Source of the DNA: Manis javanica
Lineage: Eukaryota > Chordata > Mammalia > Pholidota > Manidae
DNA: 64,000 bases
Reading direction: 5' to 3'
Assembly (NCBI RefSeq): GCF_040802235.1
Contig: NC_133166.1
Span: forward strand, 2,790,001 to 2,854,000
Shown piece after piece: positions 36,304 through 48,501 of this stretch; positions within the stretch are counted from its first letter, which is position 1; each line of letters starts with the position of its first letter. A model generated the notes under the pieces. That model did no database searches, had not been told where the DNA came from, and worked only from the letters and a program-made list of their open reading frames with translations. Both the position numbers and the translations under genes were made by a program.

Positions 36304-36564
36304 CCATTAGAAAAAGCTAAAAGTATTTAATGCCTGGGTATAACTGAATAAGTAAATCATACAATATCACTGAACACTGGAAACTTTAGATTGTCTTTTG
36401 TCAGCATATCAATTAAACAATCTCATTGCCTCTATTGGACACAAACACAGTCACATGCACACATACATACATGTATGCACATCATGCATGAGAAAATGAA
36501 AGAATGACTTCTTAGATGTTGTACAATATTCACTAATAAAGCATTTGTTAATTGAGGATATTTT

Positions 36565-37964
36565 TTTTGAGAGGGCATCTCTCATATTTATTGATCAAAT
36601 GGTTTTTAACAACAATAAAATTCTGTATAGGGGACTCAATGCACAATCATTAATCGACCCCAAGCCTAATTCTCAACAGTCTCCAGTCTTCTGAAGCATA
36701 ATGAGCAGGTTCTTACACGGTGAACACGTTCTTACATAGTGAATAAGTTCTTACATGGTGAACAGTACAAGGGCAGTCATCACAGAAACTTTCGGTTTTG
36801 ATCACGCATCATGAAGTATATAAACAATCAGGTCAAATATAATTATTCGTTTGATTTTTTTTTTGGGAGGGCATCTCTCATATTTATTGATCAAATGGTT
36901 GTTAACAACAATAAAATTCAGTATAGGGGGGGGTCAATGCTCAATGTACATTCATTAATCCATCTCAAGCCTAATTCTCGTCAGTCTCCAATCTTCTGAA
37001 GCATAACGAACAAGTTCTTACATGGTGAATGAATTCTTACTTAGTGAATAAATTCTTACATGGTGAACAGTACAAGGGCATTCATCACAGAAACTTTCGG
37101 TTTTGATCACGCATTATGGCCTATAAACAATCAGGTCAAATATGAATATTCGTTTGATTTTTGTACTTGATTTATATATTGATCCCACATTTCTCCCTTT
37201 ATTATTATTATTATTTTTATTTTTAATAAAATGCTGAAGTGGTAGGTAGATGCAAGATAAAGGTAGAAAACATATTTTAGTGCTGTAAGAGGGCAAATGT
37301 AGATGATCAGATGATCAGGTGTGTGCCTATGGACTAAGTATTAATCCAGGCTAGACAAGGGCAGCAAAACATTCACGGATGCAGAAGATTTCTCTCAAAG
37401 CAGGGGGGGTGAGGTTCTGAGCCTCACCTCTGTTGATCCCCAAATTCTCACCTGATGGCCCCCCTGCGACTGTGCCTGTCTTAGGTTGTTCCTCCCTTGA
37501 GGAATCTTACCCGTCTCTGGCTAACCAGTCATCTTCCGGGGCCATACAGGGAGATGCAAAGTTGGTAAGTGAGAGAGAAGCCATATTGTTTGAAAAGGTT
37601 AGCTTTTTACTTCTTTGCAGATTTATGCCCTGTGGCTTCTATGCTCAGCACTTGTCTCGAGGTATCTTTGTCACCTGGAGGAATTATGATACTCGGTAAA
37701 TTCGATATGAGGCACGAATTCTATTTAAGGGTTGTAATTAGGAAGGAAGAAGAAAAGCTATAGAGGTAGCATATGGAAGGAAACATAGGAGGATTGATTA
37801 TTTCTTTGACATATCTTCTTGTAGAGTAACTTAAGTACATATAGGTTTTAAACTACTAACTAATTTGCACACACATATTAACATAATAGGAATACAGTGA
37901 CATAAACATATTCATTTGATTTTTATACTTGATTTATATGTGAATCCCACATTTCTCCCTTATT

Positions 37965-37995
<31 letters not shown>

Positions 37996-38280
37996 TTATT
38001 AAAATGCTGAAGTGGTAGGTAGATGCAAGATAAAGGTAGAAAACATAATTTAGTGCTGTAAGAGGGCAAATGTAGATGATCAGGTCTGTGCCTATAGACT
38101 AAATATTAATCCAAGCTAGACAAGGGCAACAAAACATCCACGGATGCAGAAGATTTCTCTCAAAACAGGGGGGTGAGGTTCTAAGCCTCACCTCTGTTGA
38201 TTCCCAATTTCTCACCTGATGGCCCCCCTGCGACTGTGCCTGTCTTAGGTTGTTCCTCCCTTGAGGAATCTTACCCGTCT
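36565..38280 (-). mobile_element. LINE-1 3'-end insertion (outer copy), interrupted
   Basis: A 5'-truncated LINE-1 on the minus strand. Its poly-A tail reads as the T run at 36561-36568 and its AATAAA lies at 36587-36592 (minus). It is flanked by a 17 bp target duplication with one mismatch, TTAATTGAGGATATTTT at 36548-36564 and TTAACTGAGGATATTTT at 38280-38296, and units 1-3 lack it. The body is split by a second copy of the same family (about 36859-37907), leaving about 290 bp and 370 bp of outer copy. Only 3' untranslated sequence remains. The family reminds me of a pangolin LINE-1, unverified. Confidence 0.9.
36859..37907 (-). mobile_element. LINE-1 3'-end insertion (inner, nested copy)
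   Basis: A second, longer truncated copy of the same LINE-1 family in the same orientation. Its tail is the T run at 36855-36864. The host sequence ATTCGTTTGATTTT on the left and ATTCATTTGATTTT on the right acts as the target duplication. Positions 37156-37530 of this copy match 37920-38280 of the outer copy. Confidence 0.85.
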
Positions 38281-39040
38281 TAACTGAGGATATTTTAACT
38301 GGATATATAATTATAGGTTGACATAAGGCAATGATTTATGACATATTATTCCTGCCAATAGACCAGTGATAAATCTTTTCTTCATCTATTCATAAACTAT
38401 CTTTCATCTGTTTTTAAGGATTTTTCTTTATCATTTGTTTTCTAACTTTGTGATGTGTTTTCATGTAACTTCCTTTTTATTTATCTTACATATAATTACT
38501 GTAGCTTCTCACATTTTGGAGAGTATAATTGTTTTTTTTTAAAGTGTCAGTGTAAATGGATTAAATTCTCCCAAAGTAGAGATTGGTAGAATGGATTGTT
38601 TTAAAAAATCATAATCCCCCTATATGCTGTCTGCAAGTGGCTTCCTTTGTTTACACTTGATTCAGAAAAAAACAACAAAAACAAGATTAAGAAGATACTT
38701 GCCCTTAAGAAAAAAAAAAACAACAACAAAACTTGATTAAACAAATAGTTTGTTTACTGACATAGAGTTTAGCAAGATTTCTGTTGGGGAAAATGTGAGA
38801 TTCTATAGGATAAATTAAATGAAACAATCAAAAGCAAGAAATGTTGGACAGAGTGTAACATTTAATTGAGACCTAAAATATAAGGATTCATTTGGCTGAA
38901 TTTAAGGGAAGTAATCTATTTTCATTTGCAAGCTATAATTAATATTGCTGTGGATCAAAAAAAAGTAACTATATCTATTAGAAATATTACTGTGACATTT
39001 GCCTTTTTCAGTTTATTAGAACAATATCCCACATTGAATA
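38281..39040. other. Downstream flank of OR copy 4
   Basis: Equivalent of 3186-3947, about 15% diverged by eye with several indels. No gene seen. Confidence 0.4.
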
Positions 39041-39982
39041 TTAGATACCAAGTTTGCACTGATTCTTAAAGAGCCTGTGGAAAGCATTTTTTACCTCTTT
39101 GTTCCTTAAGCTGTAGATCAAGGGGTTAAGCATGGGGATCACCAGCGTGTAAAACACGGAGGCCATTTTATCAGTATCAAAGGAGTGAGTGGATTTGGGC
39201 TGCGTGTACATAAATAGTAGAGAACCGTAAAACACAACCACCACCATCACATGAGAACCACATGTGGAGAAAGCTTTTTTCCTGCCTTCTGCAGAATGCA
39301 TTTGAAATATGGCTATTAAAATCAGTACGTAGGATGCTAGGATTACCAGGAGAGAAGAGATCAAATTAAATGCTGAAAATACTATGAGCAACAATTCTAT
39401 GTCTTGTGCATTTGAGCAGAGTATAAGTAGCAAGGGAACATCGTCACAGTAGAAATGACTGATGACATTAGTGCCACAGAAAGTCAATGTAAAAATCTTG
39501 ATAGTGAACAGTAGAGCCTGGAAGGTACCGCAGAGGTATGGAATGCCTACCAACACGTGGCAGAGTCTCTGGGACATGATGACATTGTAGAGCAGAGGGT
39601 GACAGATGGCCAAATAGCGGTCATAGGCCATAGCGGACAGGATGAAATATTCAGCGATAATGAACATCAGGAAGAAAGCCGACTGCGTGGCACATGCATA
39701 GTAGGAGATGGTATTCTGATCCACAGTGAAATTTACCAGCATCTCGGGACAAATGACAGTAGAATTACCAAGATCAATGAAAGCCAGGTGTTTGATGAAA
39801 AAATACATAGGTGTGTGGAGGCGGGAGTCCACCTGGGTCAAGACGATCATGCCCAGGTTGCCCACCACCGCGACTGTGTAGATGATGAGGAAGACCCCAA
39901 AAAGTGGGGCCTGCAGCTCAGGCTGCCTTGTGACCCCCACCAAAATGAACTCAGTCAGCGATGTGAGGTTCTTTTGTTCCAT
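39041..39982 (-). CDS. Olfactory receptor, OR8K5-like, copy 4 (intact, ancestral right flank)
   Basis: Odorant G-protein-coupled receptor of 313 codons with all hallmarks, including the normal LHTPMYFF at 55-62, AYDRYLAIC at 119-127 and PMLNPLIY at 283-290. Compared with copy 1 it differs at about ten residues (T38A, I87T, T110A, Y151C, M187I, E193Q, L245V, M260T, K299N, D312G) and about 15 bases, so most differences change the protein. Ser101 is shared with copy 1. It is the only copy without an LTR close upstream: the sequence from the splice acceptor runs directly into the ancestral spacer. It is the best candidate for the positional equivalent of human OR8K5, lying next to the OR5J2-like genes. 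Confidence 0.95.
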   Translation of the reverse strand: MEQKNLTSLTEFILVGVTRQPELQAPLFGVFLIIYTVAVVGNLGMIVLTQVDSRLHTPMYFFIKHLAFIDLGNSTVICPEMLVNFTVDQNTISYYACATQSAFFLMFIIAEYFILSAMAYDRYLAICHPLLYNVIMSQRLCHVLVGIPYLCGTFQALLFTIKIFTLTFCGTNVISHFYCDDVPLLLILCSNAQDIELLLIVFSAFNLISSLLVILASYVLILIAIFQMHSAEGRKKAFSTCGSHVMVVVVFYGSLLFMYTQPKSTHSFDTDKMASVFYTLVIPMLNPLIYSLRNKEVKNAFHRLFKNQCKLGI

Positions 39983-40003
39983 TTGGTCCAGGAGCTCTTC
40001 TAG

Positions 40004-40413
40004 GAGGAGGCAGAGGAGTTGTTATTAGCGTTCTTGTAGTGCCAGCTAAACAAGCTATAATGTTTGTAGATAGAATGGACATTTTTCTACATAATAAGGA
40101 ATAGAAACATAATTCTCACGTGTGATTTTGCAACTTAAACAAGTGATATAATCTTGTCCTTCCCAGTAGAGGGATCCGTAAGAAGCATAAGCACTATTGC
40201 AACAGGTTAAACTCCAAATAGTCTCAGTAATATTTGGAACAAATCCATAGATTTAAAAAAATCCATACTGTTATTAATATCGAATTATTAGATTGATTTT
40301 CTCTAGACAGTTGTATCACAATTTCTCTTTGGTATGCTTTCCCTTTTATCTGAGAATTCTTGTGAAATTTTGCCATTTTGTAAAGAGTGACAAAGATAAT
40401 GTAAAGCCAGTGA
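40004..40413. other. Upstream spacer, unit 4, with empty LTR site
   Basis: Near 40033 the sequence TAGTGCCAGCTAAAC is continuous where units 1-3 carry the solo LTR. The remainder matches 5650-6025, about 15% diverged. Confidence 0.6.
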
Positions 40414-41915
40414 TGTTTAAGACATAGGGTCCTTCCTTTGCATTTTCAAGGTCCTGGGTGGGGACTTAGCAATGAACTCACGAAGTGGTATATCTTTATA
40501 AAAGTAGCAGATGTCAAATATTTTAACCTTGATCAATTAAGCCTGCTTTTCATTCCAACTCTCACTTTCCATTTCAACTAATATCAGGATATATCAGTTA
40601 AGGGAAGACTGAGTTAATAATATTTTATTTGAAAACTAATGGGTAACAGTTCTGGTTTAGGAATGACTTCTAAGAACACTCCTACCACCCATATGCTGAA
40701 ATGTGTCTGAAATTTAATTAATAAAAATATGTTTATAGATTGTATGATGCTATTGACTTAGTTTGCAACTGAACTTTTAGAAATATCTTTTCCACTCTAA
40801 ACAAGTATCCACATTTATTCTTGAACGTACGTGTAAAATTTTATTTCTTTTTAAAAAAGAAAGCTCTCAAATTAGTATAAGCTTCAAGATGCTCAAGGTC
40901 TGAATCCATTCCTGTTAAAATATATGGTTTATACCAATATTCAGAGATTTTGATTTTATATATGTTATTTCATCAAATATGCTTATTTGTATGCATGAAT
41001 TAATTCCTGTACTATGGACGTGATAGGATATATAAAGTACTTAAATACTTATTTTATCATTTATCTTATTCTGTATTAGTTTATTTCTTGAGTGGTACAA
41101 GAAACTATACACAGAGAATAACATTGTGATTTTGAAATATTTCAGTGGTAAGTACTGCTTTCTTCATTCCATAAAACTACATGGAAGTTAATAAAAGAAA
41201 GTGGACCTGCTCTGATTGGAGGTTGGTACTGTGTTTTAGCTTAACCCACCTGGATTCACTACCCTTTACATTCATATTCTCTTCAGTGAAGATCGGGAAC
41301 TCTGTAAGCATGATTTTTAACTGTGGGAGTATGTAGAATATAAAATATTCAGTCACATAAATACAGGGTAGAATTATTATAATATAATGGAATGTTCACC
41401 CTTACCCAGGAAACAATCAGTCCAAAGGGGTTAAGGTAGACTCTTCTGCCCATCTGGGAGCCTACCGTTAGGTTGCCTGGAGTCGGAAGCTGCTCTGTGG
41501 CACTTGGCATAATTCTAGGAATCTGCTCATTTTTGGTATTAATTTTAGCTAGTCTGATCCAAGGAATGGGGATGGAGAAGAAAGGAGATTGGAGAGCCAC
41601 TTTTATTCTTTTTCCCAAGATGATCTGTCTGCTGTTTCTCCATGTAGTCCCACTCTGCTTTCACCTCCGTTCCTCTTTCACAAATAAGAACCAAGTCCTG
41701 CAGGGCCTGCTATCATGGGCTTGTTCTGTAGCCTGGGAGATGTATTGGATCAAGCAAAGGAGTTCAGAATTCCAGGTCTGGTGTTTCCACTTCAAGTCTT
41801 CAACATGTTGCTAAGGATTGTCGAAGTGTTTGTTGAGTCTGTCTCCAATTTCAGTGCCTGTTATTACCTCCCTCTGGAGATGTTTGCTTCTTTTACCCAG
41901 CCCATTCTTCCTTTT
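40414..41915. other. Unit 4-specific 1.5 kb segment
   Basis: Interrupts the match between unit 4 and units 1-3, which resumes at the TTTTCATTATTTTGATTTT stretch. No repeat family recognised. Two overlapping frames of 113 and 70 codons near 41473-41927 look fortuitous. It could be an insertion here or an old deletion in the ancestor of units 1-3. Confidence 0.5.
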
Positions 41916-42760
41916 TCATTATTTTGATTTTAATTTTATCATTGTGGTAAGCATACGAAACATGAGATTTACCCCATTAGATTTTTAAGTGTATACAGTA
42001 TGGTTAACTCTAGACAAGATGTATAGTAGATCGTTAGATCTTATTCATCTTGCATAAATGAAACTTCATACCTTTTGATTAGCAATTCCCACATGATCCA
42101 GCATCCAACTTCTGGGTATTTATTAAAAAGAATTGCTACCAACATTTTAAAGAGATATTAGTGCCCTGCCCATTCTTATTTGGAAAAGGTTATATCTGAT
42201 CAGTTTTGAACATCCTGATGTTTACATTTTAAATACTTCCATTTAAGACTAACCATCAGAACAGACAAAATAAAACAAGTATGCAAAGGCCTAAGTGATT
42301 TTTCAATCTTTAGACATGGTGATATCAGTTAGGAATTTTTTGAGGTTCAGAGATTTCTCTGTAACTCTTAAAAATCATTTTATTTATTGGCTAATCTACT
42401 TAATCAGTTTGCAAAGCCCATTCTGGAGAAACAAACCACATAGTAATCAACCCATTAGGGAAAACAAACTACTAAAACTTCATGTATAGGAGTCCTTACA
42501 TTAAAATATAAAATTAGTTTATAAAACATTGCATGGGAAATGCATATTCTAAAATATTCTTTATCAAATATTGCATTGGATATATTTATATAAAATAATA
42601 TTCATCAAATATTACATAGGACATATACTAAAAACTATCTGTTTATTTGAAATTCAAATGTAATGGGGTATCCTGTGGTTCATCTGGAAATTCTAACTTT
42701 AATTAACAGCTTCTAATAGATGAGATCAGTGATGTTTCCAGTTATTTCTAATTTCCTCCT

Positions 42761-43045
42761 CAGTTGCGATATCCAAATTCCACTACACCTCTCACAGATC
42801 AAGTGGGTCTATGAAATCTAGTCATAGAATAGTCATAATCTAATGCTCTAAAAATACCATACTACTCCAGAGAACTCCAGTTAACAAAGGAGATAATGTA
42901 TGTTTGTGGTGTTGAGAAAGAATCAACTGTCAGTGACCATAACAGTGTCCATGGTCAGAAGCTCAGAATCATAGGAAATGACCAATACCCAGATGATGAT
43001 GAGATCAGCAATTCCCATCCACTCACCTTTAATGAGGAACTGGAT
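42761..43045. promoter_or_regulatory. Conserved upstream block, unit 4
   Basis: Equivalent of 6890-7175; about 2.8 kb upstream of copy 4 because of the private 1.5 kb segment and the missing LTR. It keeps the TAAT-rich stretch. Confidence 0.4.
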
Positions 43046-43779
43046 TTTCTTCTCCTAACTTGCTCTTTTGCTTTGAATGGAGAGAATTTCTTCCTTTTCT
43101 CCCTCTTGAGATACTCCCTGAGGAAGAGGAGGATGTCCAAATCATCTGAGAGATTTTTTTAAATTGCCTTGTGGTGCCTACTAATTATCCAGGACATCCT
43201 ACATACTCTCTAGTGAGAAAATACAAGGGCCAATTCAAGCAAAGGTGCAAAACAACATGACTGATACATACAGTTCCATGGAGACCTGCATTATGTAAAG
43301 ATACTCTCACAGAATCAATGGTTAAAGTAACCATGGAAAACACTTTTACATAAACTTTATCCCAGTAAAACTGTACAGGACCAAAAGTAATGAAAAACCC
43401 AGAAATGATGTTATCATCATCACATAGAATTTTTTCCTTGAATTTATCATTCAAATAAAAAATACAGTAGGCATCGGGTTAAGAATATATTATGTAACCT
43501 ATGTAAAATAGATATTACAGTTCTCCTGATCAGAAGATACCATGCTCAGAAACCATCTATTTTTCTAAAGTCACATGATTGGTAACTAGACTATTTGAGA
43601 TGACAGCTTCATCTTTAAGGTCATGATATATATGCTTTGTTCTTTCATATGGTACACTCATGCAATGACTGTAATACAATGTGTCACTATAGTGAGTGTC
43701 TCAGTAACGGTGTTTCCTCTTGGATAATGGTCAGTACAACCTGACTTACGTAAGTTAGTACATTCTATCTCTTGTAACT

Positions 43780-44530
43780 TTTACCCATGCCCTCTTCCTC
43801 TATGATTTTCATATGTATAAGAATTGAGGGAAATTTGCCTATAGTCAAACATGGGTTTAAATTTTACAAATGCAAAGGATTTGAAAAATGTATTGCCCTT
43901 ATTACTATACCTGAATCAAGAGAAGACATTTCCAGCATCCACCCCCAAAGTAAGTTCCTTTCTTTCTTTATATCCCCGTGTCCTAGGCTATTCCCATCAT
44001 AAGGACATTTTCCTCATACTTTAACCCCCAGACAACATCTTCTCACTTGCAGCAAGTGCTGCATTAATTTCTGTCCCTAGGCTTATTTTTTCCTGTCTCT
44101 GAATTTCACAGATGTGCAGTCACACAACACAGATTCTAAATCTGGCTTCCTTCGCTTAGCCCAGTGATTTTGAAGTTCATCCATGTTGTGCTTGTATCGC
44201 TGCATGATATTCCATTGCATGAACTGACTACAATTCTTTAACCATTCTCCTGCTGATGGATATTTGAATTCTGTGTTATTATAAAAAGTCTAGTGTAAAC
44301 CATCTTATATGAGTATATTTGTGTACAAATTGATAACTTTCTCTTGATTACAGATCTAATAGTGGAATCACTGGATCATAGGATAAATGTCTATTTAACT
44401 CCATAAGAAACTTCCAGATTCCCCAACTTATGGGTTGTTTTCTTTTCTGTTGAATTTTTAGAGTTTTGTGTGTGTCCTAGATGAATCTACTCTTTTATGT
44501 TTTTCTTCTAGAAGTGTATTATTTTGATGT
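43780..44530 (-). mobile_element. Ancient LINE-1 (L1M) fragment
   Basis: The plus-strand text reads as antisense L1M 3' region: a TTCATCCATGTTGT word, a GATATTCCATTGCAT word and an AGTGGAATCACTGGATCATA word in the usual order. Highly diverged. Confidence 0.75.
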
Positions 44531-45699
44531 TTCTCTTTAGCTCTTTGATCCATTGTTCTGTAGTGATACAAAGCAGAGTTGTACTACCACTAGAGAGAGC
44601 AGAACACTCTCTCCCATCTGAGGTCTCCACATACACAAAACATGCTTGGAGGCAAGGGGATGGAATGGGCAGGAAAGGCCATAAAACTAATAAAGCCACA
44701 ACCCAAGGTACAGAACTCTGAAGACTGAGAAGGGGGAAGGAGAGCTAAGAACCAATGTCTGTTACCATTTCAAGGCTTGTTCTAATTCTCTTATACAAGT
44801 GTGTGTCAAGGAATTTTGGATTCCATCTTGGACACTGTGATACTGAGCTTTGAACATGTCTGAATTTTGTGATGTTCTTCCTAAGAATGTTGATTTTATT
44901 TGTTCTTTTAAAAAAATTTTAACAGGAAATTACCACAGTTTGAGTAAAATATCACACTTTGCCTCAGGGGCTACTATAAATACTACTTCATACTTTTAGC
45001 CTTGTCTAGAATACTGAAATCTTCTCCACAGCCACATGGTTCAAGGCTAGTGAACTGGAGAGTGTTTGGACACAGAATGTGGATCTATCATTCCCTGGAT
45101 GCTTCCTTTCTGGAATTCATCCTAATTTTACTGTGACTGTGGTTGTCCTTAGCTCTGTCTTTTTGTTCTTCAGATCAGAAAACCTGTTGGATGTATATAA
45201 AGCTTCTATTTGGTGCAAACGGGGACCTCTCCTCAAAATAGAATTTGTAAAATTCGGAAGTCATTAGGTTCCTTAGGATATAATACCTTTGAGAATCTGC
45301 CTGATATATTTTTTTCTAAGACATTAATTTTTAACCATGTGGTGGTATGCCTTTTCAAAGTTATCTTGGTCATTTCCAGAAATAGATCAAGAAATCATGT
45401 CTTCCTTTCAGTTTTTAAGTTATATATTTGCCTGATACAGTTTCATATTTTTCCACCATTTTAAATAGTTTACTCCCTTCTTCTGTGGCTTGTATTACTT
45501 TTATCAAAAAAATCTGTGTTCATTCTTTATTTTTTAATGTATTGTTTTTCCATAAGTTTTTCAAATTTCTAAATTTTTCATTATTTTGTTTTCTCTTGGT
45601 ATAATTAAGTGTGGAAAGTTTCTACTGTCCTGTGTTCAAATTCAGTAATTTTTTTCCTTCAATGTGTAATGTTCTTTTAACAAATGACCAATAAAATGT

Positions 45700-46400
45700 T
45701 CATGTACAATATCACATTCAGCCCTAAAACTCAGTTTGATTCTCTATTATAATTTCTCTTTTTCTTTTAGTATACATGTTTGCCTTTCAATTCTTGCAAA
45801 TATTTATGACTATTTTAAAGTCCTTCTTGTCTGCTAATTCTACCATCTCTGATATTCCTGAGTCTAGTTTTGATGACTTATTTTTTTTTTCACAGTTATG
45901 GATAACATTGTCCTGCTTTTTCAGTCTGCAAATAAATATTTTCTTTTGATGCTGGACATAAAGAACATTCTTCAGTTAAGCCTGGAATTTGTAAATCTTT
46001 AATCAGTGTTGAGTTTTGTTTTGGCAGGCAGTTTATTTGCTTTAATTTACTTGTGCATCTGCTGTACAATATCACATTTAGCCCTAAAAACTCAATTTGA
46101 TTCTCTATTATAATTTCTCTTTTCTTTTATATACATGTTTGCCTTTCAATTCTTGCAAATATTTTTAACTGTTTTAAAATCCTTCTTGTCTGCTAATTCT
46201 GCCATCTCTGATATTATGGATAACATTGTCCTGCTTCTTCGATCTGCAAATAAATATTTCTTTGATGCTGGACATAAATAACATTCTTGTTAAGCCTGGA
46301 ATTTGTAAATCTTTAATCGGTGTTGAGTTTTGTTTTGGCAGGCAGTTTATTTGCTTTTATTTACTTGTGCATCTGCTTAATCTTTTTGAGAATTAATGTT
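45700..46400 (-). mobile_element. Ancient LINE-1 fragment containing a tandem duplication
   Basis: Antisense LINE-1-like text (CTGCTAATTCTACCATCTCTG and TTTTGGCAGGCAGTTTA words). A segment at 45703-46072 is repeated at 46073-46377, the second copy being shorter by about 65 bp through internal deletions. Confidence 0.65.
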
Positions 46401-48177
46401 GCGTTCTGTTACAGTGGAGTACAGTGAATATTTTCCTTTGGGACAAGTTTCTCTTTCTTCTGCTATTTCCATTGAAAGCCCTAGACATTCAATGAGCTTC
46501 CTCATTAAGATTTGACAGAATTTGAACATACACCAACCATGTGTGAAGTGCCAGTTTTCATCATACAGATCTTTGGTAGTTTATTTTTTCCTGTTAGTTG
46601 TTCTTGATCTGACTTAATGCAATCTCACCTTAAGCACTTGAAGTCTCAGATGTCATGCCAATATCTCAATCACTTTGTCTGCTTAGTTATCTCTACTCTG
46701 GTACTCAGTTCCACATACTGTAACCACCTCAGCCCTTCCTGATCTGATTTTGTGTCTTTATCTCAAAATGACTATTGTGCTCTCTATACTCCCCACTGCC
46801 ACCCCATGCCAGAAACCAGTAAATGTGTCCTTCACAGATCAGAGTCTTACATCATCAAATATCTGAAAACATTTGTTACTGTGTGTTATCTCATTTTCTA
46901 ATTGTTTGCAGGAGTAGTTATTAAAATCCAACTTTCCTGTTACAGAAATTGACAAAAACCCTCAGGAAATGCTTACTATCAATTACCCATTATCAGTCTA
47001 ATTTTCAGCAACCTTCTCATTTTTCCCCAGGGAGATTATCCATTTATTGAGATTAAGGTTTTAGATATTCGGATATAAGTGTCCTTGGGAGTCTTCTCCA
47101 ATATTTCTAAAAATTAGTCTTCAGTCATTTTTGGTAACTGCTTTACATCCAGTGCATGACATAATGCCTAGAATATATCACTCATCATAAATATTAGTTC
47201 AATGGATATAAGTGTTGACTGTAAACAAGATTTCTAGCAGGATTCCTCCAAACTGATTGTGCAGGTTAAGCTAAGAAACAAGATAAACATCCTAACAATC
47301 AGAAACTTGTTGTGTACTCTGTATGTATGTTGCTTTTAAAGAAGCCTTTACAAGCAATAGCACTTGTCAGCTTCCTTATCTTCTACATCTGCATAAAGAC
47401 AAAGTGTGTAGCAAGCCTAGTAACATCTAACCATTTACCATGTAGGCAATTCACTGTTTCATTGAACAAATTATTTTAATTATTGTTCCTATTACAAATT
47501 CAAAAATCCCTCATCTTTCGCTTTACATTTTCTTAAATTCTTTATAGTATTTTAGTAAATTGTACACTTTACGGAGGTAGATGAGACATGGGCAAATATA
47601 AAGTCCCTTGGGAAACAGTATTTTCCAATGTTTCATTTATTACTCTCTAACTAAGCTGTGATAGAGCTTGTTAGAGGCTTATGTAAAATGTATATATAGC
47701 TGTCTTTTCTACCCAAATTTGTCCTCTTAGAGGAAAGAAATTAAATGTTATCACTGTATTTGTTTGCTATACTGCTTATTATGTATTAATAGTTAAGATT
47801 TACTACACTTATTTTACTTGAACTTTTTCAGATATACCATTCATATAATAACTCTGCATATCTTATGCTCATTAATGAAATTGTTTCTGAGTAAAGAAAA
47901 AAAACATGCGAAAAGACAGAAAGTTTCTAGAGCTGAAATTTTAGAATATTTTCATTTGGTAAGTTCACTTTAATAAGAATTTTTCTTTTAATCTTTCCTT
48001 TGCATTTCCTCTTATTTAATACATCATTTAGAAAGTTTGTTTTAAATCAGATAGAATCATTTGAGTGTGAGGAATATTAGAGATAATTCAATCTAACTCC
48101 ACATTCTATCACTGAGTTATATTTACAATATCATCTTAAATTTTACAGAGGATAAACATGCCTGAATAAGTAATATA

Positions 48178-48501
48178 CAGTTGCCCCTTGAACAACATGG
48201 GTATTAAATGCATGAGTCCACTTATATGGGGACTTTTTTCAGTAAATACTGTACAGTACTATAAATATAGTTTTCTTATGACTTTTGTTAATAATATTTT
48301 CTTTTCTCTAGCTTATTTCATTGTAAGGATATAACACATCATACATATACAAAATATGTGTTAATCAGCTAATGTCATCAGTAAGGCTTCTTCCGGTCAA
48401 CAGCGCACTATCAGTTGTTTTAGGGAGACAGAGGTCAGATATTGATCTTCTACTGCATGGGACTCAGTGCCCCGGGGCCTGCATTGCTCCAGGGCCAACT
48501 G
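48178..48501. mobile_element. Tigger-type (TcMar) DNA transposon, non-autonomous, complete ends
   Basis: Begins CAGTTGCCCCTTGAACAAC and ends with the inverted match GGGCCAACTG, flanked by the TA target duplication (48176-48177 and 48502-48503). The internal text fits a well-known mammalian pogo/Tigger-derived short element with no transposase. The exact subfamily is not assigned. It is the intact form of the remnants in units 1-3. Confidence 0.85.

Larger units (their letters stand above)
43450..48177. other. Ancestral spacer lost from units 1-3
   Basis: Similarity to the other units stops near 43450 and resumes inside the Tigger element near 48390. The stretch contains old antisense LINE-1 pieces (below) and otherwise no recognisable gene. 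Confidence 0.7.

Noticed and set aside
36541-38300. Possible CRISPR-like or regularly spaced repeats suggested by recurring TTCTTACATGGTGAA words
   Set aside because: The words are internal near-repeats of the LINE-1 3' end, and the window is clearly mammalian.
41473-41814. 113-codon frame in the unit 4-specific segment
   Set aside because: No recognisable domain, no second copy to test constraint, and composition like non-coding DNA.
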